DNA from: a virus
Length of the DNA stretch: 26,330 nucleotides
IMG/VR virus record: IMGVR_UViG_3300010151_000128
Location: 1 to 26,330 of that record
Direction: 5' to 3' (one strand)
The number at the start of each line of letters is the position of its first letter. Position 1 is the first letter of the stretch. Position numbers and translations under genes: made by a program. The notes under the pieces were generated by a model that saw only the letters and a list, made by a program, of their open reading frames with translations, ran no database searches and was not told the DNA's origin. Of this stretch, positions 1 to 6,577 are shown one piece after another.

Positions 1-54
1 AAATCATGCGATGACGCTAATATTCCATGTACACAAGGCACACCGGATTGCTAA
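1..54 (+). CDS. 3' end of a Cys-rich protein gene (partial)
   Basis: An open frame runs from base 1 to a TAA at 52-54 and enters from outside the window. Its 17 visible residues hold three cysteines, the last being the final residue (spacing C-x6-C-x6-C-stop). The next gene ends almost the same way (C-x8-C-x5-C-stop), which suggests that the two are tandem relatives. The next ATG follows only two bases after this stop, so the pair is probably co-transcribed and translationally coupled. Function is unknown, and the fragment is too short for a firmer call. Confidence 0.5.
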   Translation, partial: KSCDDANIPCTQGTPDC

Positions 55-56
55 TA

Positions 57-1058
57 ATGAAAAACAAAAAAATAATCGACAAATTAAAGAAGAACCAAAA
101 AAGATATTTTGATCTTAAAAATAGAAGATTAAAAGAATCAACATGCTGTCGATATACTCTCAAAAAACACGACACATATAATACATTTAATGTGTCTCCG
201 AGTATGTCAGTCATGGACAACAGAGAGTGTCGGGACAAATCTGGCGGTAGAGATATTATATACGTACAAGATGAAATATTAGAAAATCATTATATTCTAT
301 TAAATACCATAGAAAACATTAAAGCCATCGCATGTGTTCATAAGAAAAAATGGCTACCAAACATAAACTCAACCGCTAAAGAAGAAAACATAATAACAAT
401 TGAAATTTCTGATTCTAATAATGCACAATTGTCGTGCGAACAGTGTGGAATACAGGGTGGGATTTCTACACCACAGAAAAATCCTCTTGGTGTAGAAATA
501 GAATCTACGAATTTATATATTATTGCATCTGATAATGAATTTAATCCCCAAAATTTTATTGATGATTATTCTGAAAATAATGAATTTATAAATTCAGATG
601 GTTTAAATTCTTCTGGGTATGGAACTCATGTTTCTGCAACCAGACAAGAATTATCAGATTTTGGTGAGTTTGGAAAGAATTATTTTTATAAATCGTGCGA
701 TAAAACAACACCGTGCTGTGATAATTGTTATTCTTATCCTAAGGGGTTCTGTATTTCTACACCAAAATGTAGATGGGAAAATGAAAATAATGTTAAAGTT
801 TTAAATTGTACACATGACAGTTTTTGTTTTGACAGGCTTATCGACATATCGAATAAATTCCCATCTGAGTTTTATATTTCTAATTTAGACACATCACAAA
901 AACAAACATGGAATTCCATAGTAAAAAACAAAAAAACATCCAATAATCAAAATACTTCTAGAAAGAAACTTTTTGTTACTGAATTACATAGATGCATGTG
1001 GTTCGATTGTAATTCAAATTCTCCAAATAGCCCCTGTAAAAAATATAATGAGTGTTAA
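57..1058 (+). CDS. Cysteine-rich protein of unknown function
   Basis: I do not recognise this 333-residue protein. It has 18 cysteines, many in pairs or close sets: CC near residue 30, CEQC near 128, a dense cluster of about eight around residues 210-260, and three in the last 18 residues. The N-terminus is lysine-rich with no signal peptide or membrane segment, so it probably acts in the cytoplasm or virion and may bind metal. I chose the ATG at 57 because it sits two bases after the upstream TAA; an ATG at 27 would add ten residues but would overlap the upstream gene. The Shine-Dalgarno signal is poor at both. Codon use is AT-rich like its neighbours. The C-terminus resembles that of the upstream partial gene. 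A structural or host-takeover role is possible, but nothing in the sequence decides it. Confidence 0.75.
   Translation: MKNKKIIDKLKKNQKRYFDLKNRRLKESTCCRYTLKKHDTYNTFNVSPSMSVMDNRECRDKSGGRDIIYVQDEILENHYILLNTIENIKAIACVHKKKWLPNINSTAKEENIITIEISDSNNAQLSCEQCGIQGGISTPQKNPLGVEIESTNLYIIASDNEFNPQNFIDDYSENNEFINSDGLNSSGYGTHVSATRQELSDFGEFGKNYFYKSCDKTTPCCDNCYSYPKGFCISTPKCRWENENNVKVLNCTHDSFCFDRLIDISNKFPSEFYISNLDTSQKQTWNSIVKNKKTSNNQNTSRKKLFVTELHRCMWFDCNSNSPNSPCKKYNEC
462..763. repeat. 11-bp motif in three copies (two direct, one inverted)
   Basis: ATTTCTACACC occurs at 462-472 and again at 753-763. Its exact reverse complement, GGTGTAGAAAT, is at 489-499. The first and inverted copies could form an 11-bp stem with a 16-base loop in the mRNA. 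The two direct copies encode the similar peptides GISTP and CISTP, so part of the repetition may come from an internal protein repeat. Confidence 0.6.
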
Positions 1059-1066
1059 ATTTGTCC

Positions 1067-1094
1067 TTGACAATTGTATTATTTAATGTATCAT
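1067..1094 (+). promoter_or_regulatory. sigma70-like promoter for the 1126 gene
   Basis: A perfect -35 TTGACA at 1067-1072 is followed after 16 bases by TATCAT at 1089-1094, five of six matches to the -10 consensus. Transcription would start near 1101, just ahead of the AAGGAG ribosome binding site at 1108-1113 and the ATG at 1126. It lies in the 67-base gap after the Cys-rich gene. It is the best sigma70-type match I found in the intergenic sequence of the window. Confidence 0.6.
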
Positions 1095-1125
1095 TTTATA
1101 AATTCTAAAGGAGAGTTTTATTAAT

Positions 1126-1782
1126 ATGGAAGAAAGTATGAATCAAACCCCACTTCCAGGCGAAGCGTCCAAAGAAAGGGGGTGCAACTGTGGTAAAAAT
1201 AAAAAGAAATTTAAAGAACAAGATCTTCCGGATCAAGGGGGATTCTTTAAAAAGAAAATGAGTATGGTCCAGAATTTTGCCACCTCTCTCACCTCCCGAG
1301 GACTTGGCAATAAAAAGATCAACAGAGCAACCAAACAATTAAGAGTTTTGAGTTGTATAGGAAATGAACACATGAACGGTGAACTTCCCCCATGTGAACA
1401 CTTATTGCCGAGTGAAGTTGAGGGTGGAGAAGGAAAGAAATATTGTGGTGCGTGTGGATGTGGAGACCGAAAAGGAACTTGGTTGATTGCAGATTCTAAT
1501 GAATATAGTAAATTAGATTATCCAAAAGTAACGTGTCCTCTTCAAATGCCTGGATTTACTAACTACAGACCAAGTACCCCAGAAGAAGCAGAAGAGCCTG
1601 AAACAAGAAAACATTACATCGAAAATATTTCCTACAAAGAAATGGAAAGAACTCCAGTAACTCTACCCGAAATGACAGAAGAACAGAAAAAAGCAATGGA
1701 AGAATCACAAAAAAGAATGGCAGAAGCCCAAAAAAGAAAAATAGAAGAAATGAAAAAGAAGAAAAAAGAGGAAAATAAGTAA
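1126..1782 (+). CDS. Conserved-looking phage protein with CGACGCG cysteine motif
   Basis: A 218-residue protein whose biochemical function I cannot name. Cysteines lie at residues 20, 22, 77, 90, 107, 110, 112 and 137. The core runs from SC77 through PPC90 to YCGACGCGD (106-114), then a KLDYP stretch and CPLQMPGF, which looks like a metal or Fe-S binding site. Residues about 165-218 are a highly charged Glu/Lys segment, probably helical or coiled coil, ending in a run of lysines. AAGGAG at 1108-1113 serves the ATG at 1126. The gene has its own promoter-like sequence in front and a strong terminator behind, so it can be expressed apart from the late genes. Similar Cys-motif proteins occur, as far as I recall, in marine T4-like phages, but I cannot confirm an identity. 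Confidence 0.85.
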   Translation: MEESMNQTPLPGEASKERGCNCGKNKKKFKEQDLPDQGGFFKKKMSMVQNFATSLTSRGLGNKKINRATKQLRVLSCIGNEHMNGELPPCEHLLPSEVEGGEGKKYCGACGCGDRKGTWLIADSNEYSKLDYPKVTCPLQMPGFTNYRPSTPEEAEEPETRKHYIENISYKEMERTPVTLPEMTEEQKKAMEESQKRMAEAQKRKIEEMKKKKKEENK

Positions 1783-1834
1783 AATATAGAGCAAAATTAA
1801 GAAGAATAAAGAAAAATATTTTATTATCACGAAG

Positions 1835-1868
1835 CAACAAGCACCTCTGTAGGGGTGCTTGTTGTTTT
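1835..1868 (+). terminator. Rho-independent terminator
   Basis: An 11-bp perfect stem, CAACAAGCACC (1835-1845) with GGTGCTTGTTG (1854-1864), is followed by TTTT. The inner TC/GG bases can extend the stem slightly. It closes the 1126 gene and separates it from the neck gene that starts at 1892. Confidence 0.85.
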
Positions 1869-1891
1869 ATACATATAATAGGAGATTTTAT

Positions 1892-2698
1892 ATGGCAAGA
1901 CCAACTTCAAGAGAAACACTTATAGAATATGCTTTTAGAACTCTAGGTTATCCAGTTGTTGAAATTAATGTTGATTACGAACAAGCCGAGGATCGATTAG
2001 ACGATGCCTTGGATTATTTCGTTGAAAGACATTTCGATGGCGTGGAAAAGGCATATTTCACATATAACGTCACAGCAGACGATGTAGCAAACAACTACAT
2101 TGACACAAATAATCTCGGGCCAGTGAACGGTTTTAGTGGAGATGGTCCAACCGGACAAGATATTGTGACTGTAACAAAGATATTTCAATTTGGTGATTTT
2201 GCAAATATTAACATGTTTGACGTAAGATATCAAATGGCTCTTATGGATTATTTTGGAATTAACAGAGGATTGGGTGGTAATAGTTCAATGGGGCTTGCAA
2301 GTTACGATTCGACAAAAAGATACATTAGCCTGCTGACCGATTTCTTTCAGCCCGAAAAGAATATCAGGTTCAGTAAGGTTACTAATAAATTACACATAGA
2401 CATGAATTGGGGACAGGAACTAAATGCCGGGGAAAGTTTAATAATAGATGCATACGTTAAATTAGATCCTAACACGTTCCCAGAAATATGGAACGACCGT
2501 CACTTAAAAAGATACTTCACGGCATTGGTAAAACGACAATGGGGCCAAAACCTTTCAAAATTCCAAGGAGTTCAATTGCCTGGTGGTGTTTCATTTAATG
2601 GAGATCAATTAATAGCACAGGGAGAAGAAGAAGTATTGAGAATTAGAGAAGAAATGAAATCTGAAGTTGAACTTCCCATTGATTTTATGACTGGATAA
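1892..2698 (+). CDS. 13: gp13 neck protein
   Basis: 268 residues. It matches the head-completion (neck) protein gp13 of T4-like phages, which with gp14 closes the filled head and makes the platform for the tail. The N-terminal region has the family's shape: a helix, TLGYPVVEINV, an acidic ED-rich helix, then ERHFDGVEKAYF, close to EYHFDGVNKGF as I remember it in T4 gp13. T4 gp13 is 309 residues, so this form is shorter. The start at 1892 is set by AGGAG at 1880-1884 (seven-base gap); the open frame extends upstream into the terminator but that part cannot be coding. It begins the late block and is followed after 16 bases by gp14, as in other T4-like phages. Confidence 0.9.
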   Translation: MARPTSRETLIEYAFRTLGYPVVEINVDYEQAEDRLDDALDYFVERHFDGVEKAYFTYNVTADDVANNYIDTNNLGPVNGFSGDGPTGQDIVTVTKIFQFGDFANINMFDVRYQMALMDYFGINRGLGGNSSMGLASYDSTKRYISLLTDFFQPEKNIRFSKVTNKLHIDMNWGQELNAGESLIIDAYVKLDPNTFPEIWNDRHLKRYFTALVKRQWGQNLSKFQGVQLPGGVSFNGDQLIAQGEEEVLRIREEMKSEVELPIDFMTG

Positions 2699-2714
2699 GC
2701 GGAGAACATCATAA

Positions 2715-3644
2715 ATGGCTCGCAACCCATATTTTAAAGAATATTCTGGTGAACAAAACGTCACCGAAGATATAACTATCGAAATCATAAAGATGATGGG
2801 GAAGGATATGATCTATATTCCCCGAACTCTTGTGAATGAGGATACCCTATTCGGTGAGGATGATATTTCAAAGTTCGATGATGGTTACGAAATTGAAATG
2901 TATATTGAATCGATAGACGGATTTTCCGGACGAGGTGATTTAATCGCAAAGTTTGGTCTAGAAATAAAAGACTCTATAATTTTACAGGTATCCAGAAAAC
3001 GTTTTGAAAATGCAGTCGGTGCATATGAAAATATCACCCGGCCAAGAGAAGGAGATTTAATTTACTTTCCTTTGAGCAAAACACTTTTTGAAATCAACTT
3101 CGTTGAACACGAAAATCCATTCTATCAATTAGGAAAACTATTCACCTACAAACTAACGTGTGAAACCTTCACTTATAATATGGAGGAGATTGACACCGGA
3201 ATCAGTGATATTGATACCGTAGAGGAAGAGAGAAAGAAATTTGCTATTGAACTCACTCTGGGGGATAGGATTAGTTCTAGCACCTATGTGAATTTCTTTG
3301 AGGGTGAAACTGTATATCAGGTTATTGGTGTTACTGGTGGTTCGGCGCTGTTGGAGAATGCTACTTCCACGGCAACTGCTACCAAATGGGATGGAGACAC
3401 AACTAAACTAACAATCACTAATGTGTCTGGTTCGTTCTCTACTGACACCGATGAAACTATTAAAGGTGCTGTGTCTAATGCAGAATATGAAGTATCTTCT
3501 AAGACTACCACAACTATTATTGTTCCACAAGAACCACAGGATAATGCACCGGCTGGTGATAATGACAATATAGAGTTAATTAGAGATATGGAAGACATCT
3601 TTGATTTTACTGACGTTGATCCTTTTTCAGAGGGCGGGTACTAG
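2715..3644 (+). CDS. 14: gp14 neck protein with inserted beta module
   Basis: 309 residues against 256 in T4. It is the second neck protein, which binds gp13 below the portal. Matching landmarks are MIYIPRTLVNEDTLFGED (T4: YYVPREYVSPDLIFGED), EGDLIYFPLSKTLFEINFVE and PFYQLGKL, all in the family's order. Near the C-terminus, about residues 195-275, lies a Gly/Thr/Val-rich, predicted beta segment (from NFFEGETVYQV to TTTTIIVPQ) that T4 gp14 lacks. The protein then returns to the usual acidic DVDPFSEGGY ending. Such FEGETVYQ...VSGSF modules resemble repeats I know from marine phage structural proteins. CGGAGA upstream supports the ATG at 2715. Confidence 0.9.
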   Translation: MARNPYFKEYSGEQNVTEDITIEIIKMMGKDMIYIPRTLVNEDTLFGEDDISKFDDGYEIEMYIESIDGFSGRGDLIAKFGLEIKDSIILQVSRKRFENAVGAYENITRPREGDLIYFPLSKTLFEINFVEHENPFYQLGKLFTYKLTCETFTYNMEEIDTGISDIDTVEEERKKFAIELTLGDRISSSTYVNFFEGETVYQVIGVTGGSALLENATSTATATKWDGDTTKLTITNVSGSFSTDTDETIKGAVSNAEYEVSSKTTTTIIVPQEPQDNAPAGDNDNIELIRDMEDIFDFTDVDPFSEGGY

Positions 3645-3681
3645 AAACAACACTTTAACAAGGATATAAAGAGGGCTACTG

Positions 3682-4422
3682 ATGTTTACTCAATTCTATA
3701 ATGAAGCAATTCGAAAACTCGTCATTGGGTTTGGTTCTCTATTCAATGATATTAATCTCGTTCATAAAAATTCTGATGGTACAACAAAAGAAACTATTAG
3801 AGTTCCGATATCATATGGACCAAAAGAAAAATTCATTAGAAGAATTCAAGAATCTAGTTCCATTTCAGATAATACGAAAGTTCACATATCACTTCCTCGA
3901 TTGGGTTTTGATCTTTTAAATTTCTCCTATGATCCTATGAGAAAAATCAACAAACTGGGAAAAACAAAAACAGCCTTGAGCAGTCCCCAAACAACTTTCA
4001 ATTATAGAGAAGTTCCATACACAATTACATTTGGACTATATGCATTCACCCGAACTATGGATGATAATTTACAAATAATTGAACAAATTACACCATATTT
4101 TAGTCCAGAATTTATCGTGTCTTTAAACGTAAATGAAGTAAACAAAAAAGTTGATATACCTATTATTTTAAATTCAGTTTCAACAGTCGAGGACTATGAA
4201 GGTAATTTTGATTTTAGAAGAAGTATTATAAGTAGTTTTGAATTTACAGCAAAAACATATGTTTATGGTCCCGAAAGAACCACTAAGGTTATTCTAGATT
4301 CTTATGTTGATATATTTGGTGTGACAGGAGATGCATGGCCAAGTATAAATGATGCACATGATGTTAGAGTGAGAGCAACCGGGTCTACGGCTGGTGAAAG
4401 GAGCGATGTATTCTATGAGTGA
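3682..4422 (+). CDS. 15: gp15 tail terminator / sheath stabiliser
   Basis: 246 residues (T4 gp15: 272). It forms the hexameric ring that caps the finished tail and contacts the neck. The start MFTQFYNEAIRKLVIGFGSLFNDI, the IRVPISYGPKEKF segment and the central PRLGFDLLNFSYDPMRK stretch, followed by VPYTITFGLYAFTRTMDD, are characteristic of gp15 and its relatives. The order 13-14-15-16-17-18 gives independent support. AGAGGG in front of the ATG at 3682 is the ribosome binding site. The end overlaps the gp16 start by eight bases, so translation is probably coupled. No unusual features. Confidence 0.9.
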   Translation: MFTQFYNEAIRKLVIGFGSLFNDINLVHKNSDGTTKETIRVPISYGPKEKFIRRIQESSSISDNTKVHISLPRLGFDLLNFSYDPMRKINKLGKTKTALSSPQTTFNYREVPYTITFGLYAFTRTMDDNLQIIEQITPYFSPEFIVSLNVNEVNKKVDIPIILNSVSTVEDYEGNFDFRRSIISSFEFTAKTYVYGPERTTKVILDSYVDIFGVTGDAWPSINDAHDVRVRATGSTAGERSDVFYE

Positions 4423-4876
4423 AAAGAAATCTGTTAATGAAAAATTATCGGATGCTCTCGATGTGGAATTTGAAGGTAAGGAAATAAAACCCGTACGGGT
4501 AATCAAAACACCACCAGAGGTAACAGATGATCTAAAGAAGAAACAATTAAACGCCGATTATGATCTTGCAAGAGATAATATGAGAGAGTTGATTGATACC
4601 GGTAAAGATGCCATTGAAGGCATCCTTAAAGTTGCATATGAGGGAGATTCTCCCAGAGCATATGAAGTAGCATCTCAAATGATAAAAAATGTTGCCGAGA
4701 TTAATCAGGACTTAATTTCTATTCATAAACAAATGAAAGAAATTAATAAAGAAGAGATTAATATCAACCAAACAAACAACAATTCAATTTATGTTGGTTC
4801 AACAAGTGATCTTCAAGACCTAATCAATCAGGCACGAAGCAGAACCAAGGCTTTAACGGACAATAATAATGGTTAG
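4415..4876 (+). CDS. 16: gp16 small terminase subunit
   Basis: 153 residues (T4 gp16: 164). The small terminase recognises replicated DNA and regulates the gp17 motor; it works as a ring of central coiled-coil hairpins. The identification rests on position directly before gp17, size, and a mostly helical, charged sequence with a long central helix (LARDNMRELIDTGKDAIEG and on) ending in an Asn-rich linker. Three starts are open: GTG 4394, ATG 4406 and ATG 4415. AAGGAG at 4398-4403 lies eleven bases from 4415 but only two from 4406, so 4415 is the better choice. The gene overlaps both gp15 and gp17 by eight bases. Confidence 0.82.
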   Translation: MSEKKSVNEKLSDALDVEFEGKEIKPVRVIKTPPEVTDDLKKKQLNADYDLARDNMRELIDTGKDAIEGILKVAYEGDSPRAYEVASQMIKNVAEINQDLISIHKQMKEINKEEININQTNNNSIYVGSTSDLQDLINQARSRTKALTDNNNG

Positions 4877-6530
4877 TAAAAAGGGTGGCTACTTGGGGAA
4901 TGTTAACCTCAAAGAAGCCGGTGTGAAAATAGACTTCACGAAAGAACAGGTCGAAGAATACGTTAAATGTTCACAAGATCCTGAATATTTTATTGAAAAA
5001 TACATCAAGGTAGTGTCATTGGACGAAGGTCTAATTCCATTCAATTTATATGATTATCAAAAAGAAATTGTAGATATTGCTCACGGTAACAGGTTTGTTA
5101 TTGCAAAACTTCCCAGGCAGAGTGGTAAGAGTTTGACTTTCATTTCGTACATTTTACATTATATTCTATTCAATCAAAATATGTCTGTTGCTGTTCTTGC
5201 AAATAAACAAGCAACAGCAAAAGAAATTTTAAGCAGGCTTAAACTTACATATGAATATATTCCAGTGTGGTTGCAACAAGGAATAATTGAATGGAATAAA
5301 AACTCCCTTCAACTTGAAAATGGTTCTAAAATTATTGCTTCTTCGACATCATCTAGTGCAATTCGTGGTGGTTCTTATAATCTCGTAATGCTTGATGAAT
5401 TCGGACACGTTCCAAACAACGTCGCGGAAGAATTCTTTAGTTCGGTATATCCGACTATCAGTGCCGGTCAAACAACTAAAGTATTCATGGTGTCCACCCC
5501 AAACGGTCTAAATATGTATTATTACTTCTGGAAGGGTGCCACCAAAAAAGAGGGAGAGCCCGGAAAGAATGAATATAAGGCAATTGAAGTAAATTGGAAC
5601 GAAGTTCCGCAATATCCTGGCGGGCCTCTTAGAGACGAAGCCTGGAAAAAGAAAACAATTGCCAACACTAGTGAGCATCAATTTAAAATTGAATTTGAAT
5701 GTCAATTTATTGGCAGCCAAAATACTTTAATAGAATCCGAAAAACTCAGAGATTTGACATATTCCGAACCTTTAATTAAGAATAATGATGGTCTGTGGAT
5801 ATATAAAAAAGCCAGAGAAGACAGAACATACTTCCTAACAGCAGATACCTCTAGGGGCCAGGGGAATGATTATAGTGCATTTTGTGTAATTGATGCTACA
5901 GAAATGCCCCATAAAGTAGTAGCACGATACCGAAATAATATTGTTTCCCCGATGGTGTTTCCTACGGCCATTGTCGCTGTGGCAAAACAATATAACGATG
6001 CCTACGTGTTGGTTGAAGTGAATGATATTGGCGGTCAAGTAGCAGATATTGTTCACTATGATCTAGAATATGAAAATATTCTCAAGTGTTCATCAAAAGG
6101 AGCAAAGGGTCAAACCATATCTTCTGGTTTTGGTAAATCAGGAACCAATATGAAAATGGGAGTCACGACAAGTGTCCCGGTTAAAAAGATTGGATGTTCT
6201 GTTTTAAAAAGTCTCATAGAAGAGGATAAATTAATAATTGAAGATATTGAAATAATCAACGAATTGACCACATTTGTTGCAAAAAAACAATCATTTGAAG
6301 CAGATGATGGACACACAGACGATTTAGTAATGTGTTTAGTCATCTATAGTTGGATGACAAGACAAGATTATTTTAAAGAATTGATAGACGGAGACGTTCG
6401 AACTGGTATTTACGAGGAAGAACTGGAAAGAACGAACGAAGAAATGGCTCCATTTGGATTTATTGAATTAGGAAACGAAAAAGACGACGGCGAATGGGAC
6501 GGGGAAGATAGGTGGTTTCAAGTCCCCTAA
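4869..6530 (+). CDS. 17: gp17 large terminase (packaging ATPase-nuclease)
   Basis: 553 residues (T4: 610). It pumps DNA into the prohead with its N-terminal ATPase and cuts the concatemer with its C-terminal RNase H-fold nuclease. The Walker A motif is LPRQSGKS at about 81-88, and the Walker B is LVMLDEFGHV with D176-E177. The nuclease acids are D326 in TADTSRGQGNDYSAF, D386 in EVNDIGG and the HTDD pair at 482-485, followed by LVMCLVIYSW. All catalytic elements are present, so it should be active. The ATG overlaps the end of gp16 by eight bases and its Shine-Dalgarno (AACGGA) is weak, consistent with coupling to gp16. Walker B ends in FG, where T4 has a different residue pair. Confidence 0.96.
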   Translation: MVSKKGGYLGNVNLKEAGVKIDFTKEQVEEYVKCSQDPEYFIEKYIKVVSLDEGLIPFNLYDYQKEIVDIAHGNRFVIAKLPRQSGKSLTFISYILHYILFNQNMSVAVLANKQATAKEILSRLKLTYEYIPVWLQQGIIEWNKNSLQLENGSKIIASSTSSSAIRGGSYNLVMLDEFGHVPNNVAEEFFSSVYPTISAGQTTKVFMVSTPNGLNMYYYFWKGATKKEGEPGKNEYKAIEVNWNEVPQYPGGPLRDEAWKKKTIANTSEHQFKIEFECQFIGSQNTLIESEKLRDLTYSEPLIKNNDGLWIYKKAREDRTYFLTADTSRGQGNDYSAFCVIDATEMPHKVVARYRNNIVSPMVFPTAIVAVAKQYNDAYVLVEVNDIGGQVADIVHYDLEYENILKCSSKGAKGQTISSGFGKSGTNMKMGVTTSVPVKKIGCSVLKSLIEEDKLIIEDIEIINELTTFVAKKQSFEADDGHTDDLVMCLVIYSWMTRQDYFKELIDGDVRTGIYEEELERTNEEMAPFGFIELGNEKDDGEWDGEDRWFQVP

Positions 6531-6566
6531 ATATCATTTTGTCTAAATAATAGTGACTATATTTAG
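6527..6566 (+). promoter_or_regulatory. Late-promoter-like repeats and hairpin before gp18
   Basis: CTAAATA occurs twice, at 6527-6533 and 6543-6549, 16 bases apart, and resembles the T4 late -10 element TATAAATA. The second copy pairs with TATTTAG at 6560-6566. Together with TAG 6551-6553 / CTA 6557-6559 this makes a small hairpin with one bulged A. The right arm reaches the first bases of the AGGAG ribosome binding site (6565-6569) of gp18. A start point expected near 6555 from the second copy would lie inside the hairpin and leave a leader of about 23 bases. Confidence 0.4.
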
Positions 6567-6577
6567 GAGAGATCTGA

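Noticed and set aside
27-59. ATG at 27 as the start of the first complete gene
   Set aside because: It would overlap the end of the upstream partial gene by 28 bases, whereas the ATG at 57 follows that stop by two bases.
1097-1104. TATAAATT as a late promoter for the 1126 gene
   Set aside because: Its expected start near 1110 would fall on the ribosome binding site (1108-1113); the TTGACA-N16-TATCAT pair fits better.
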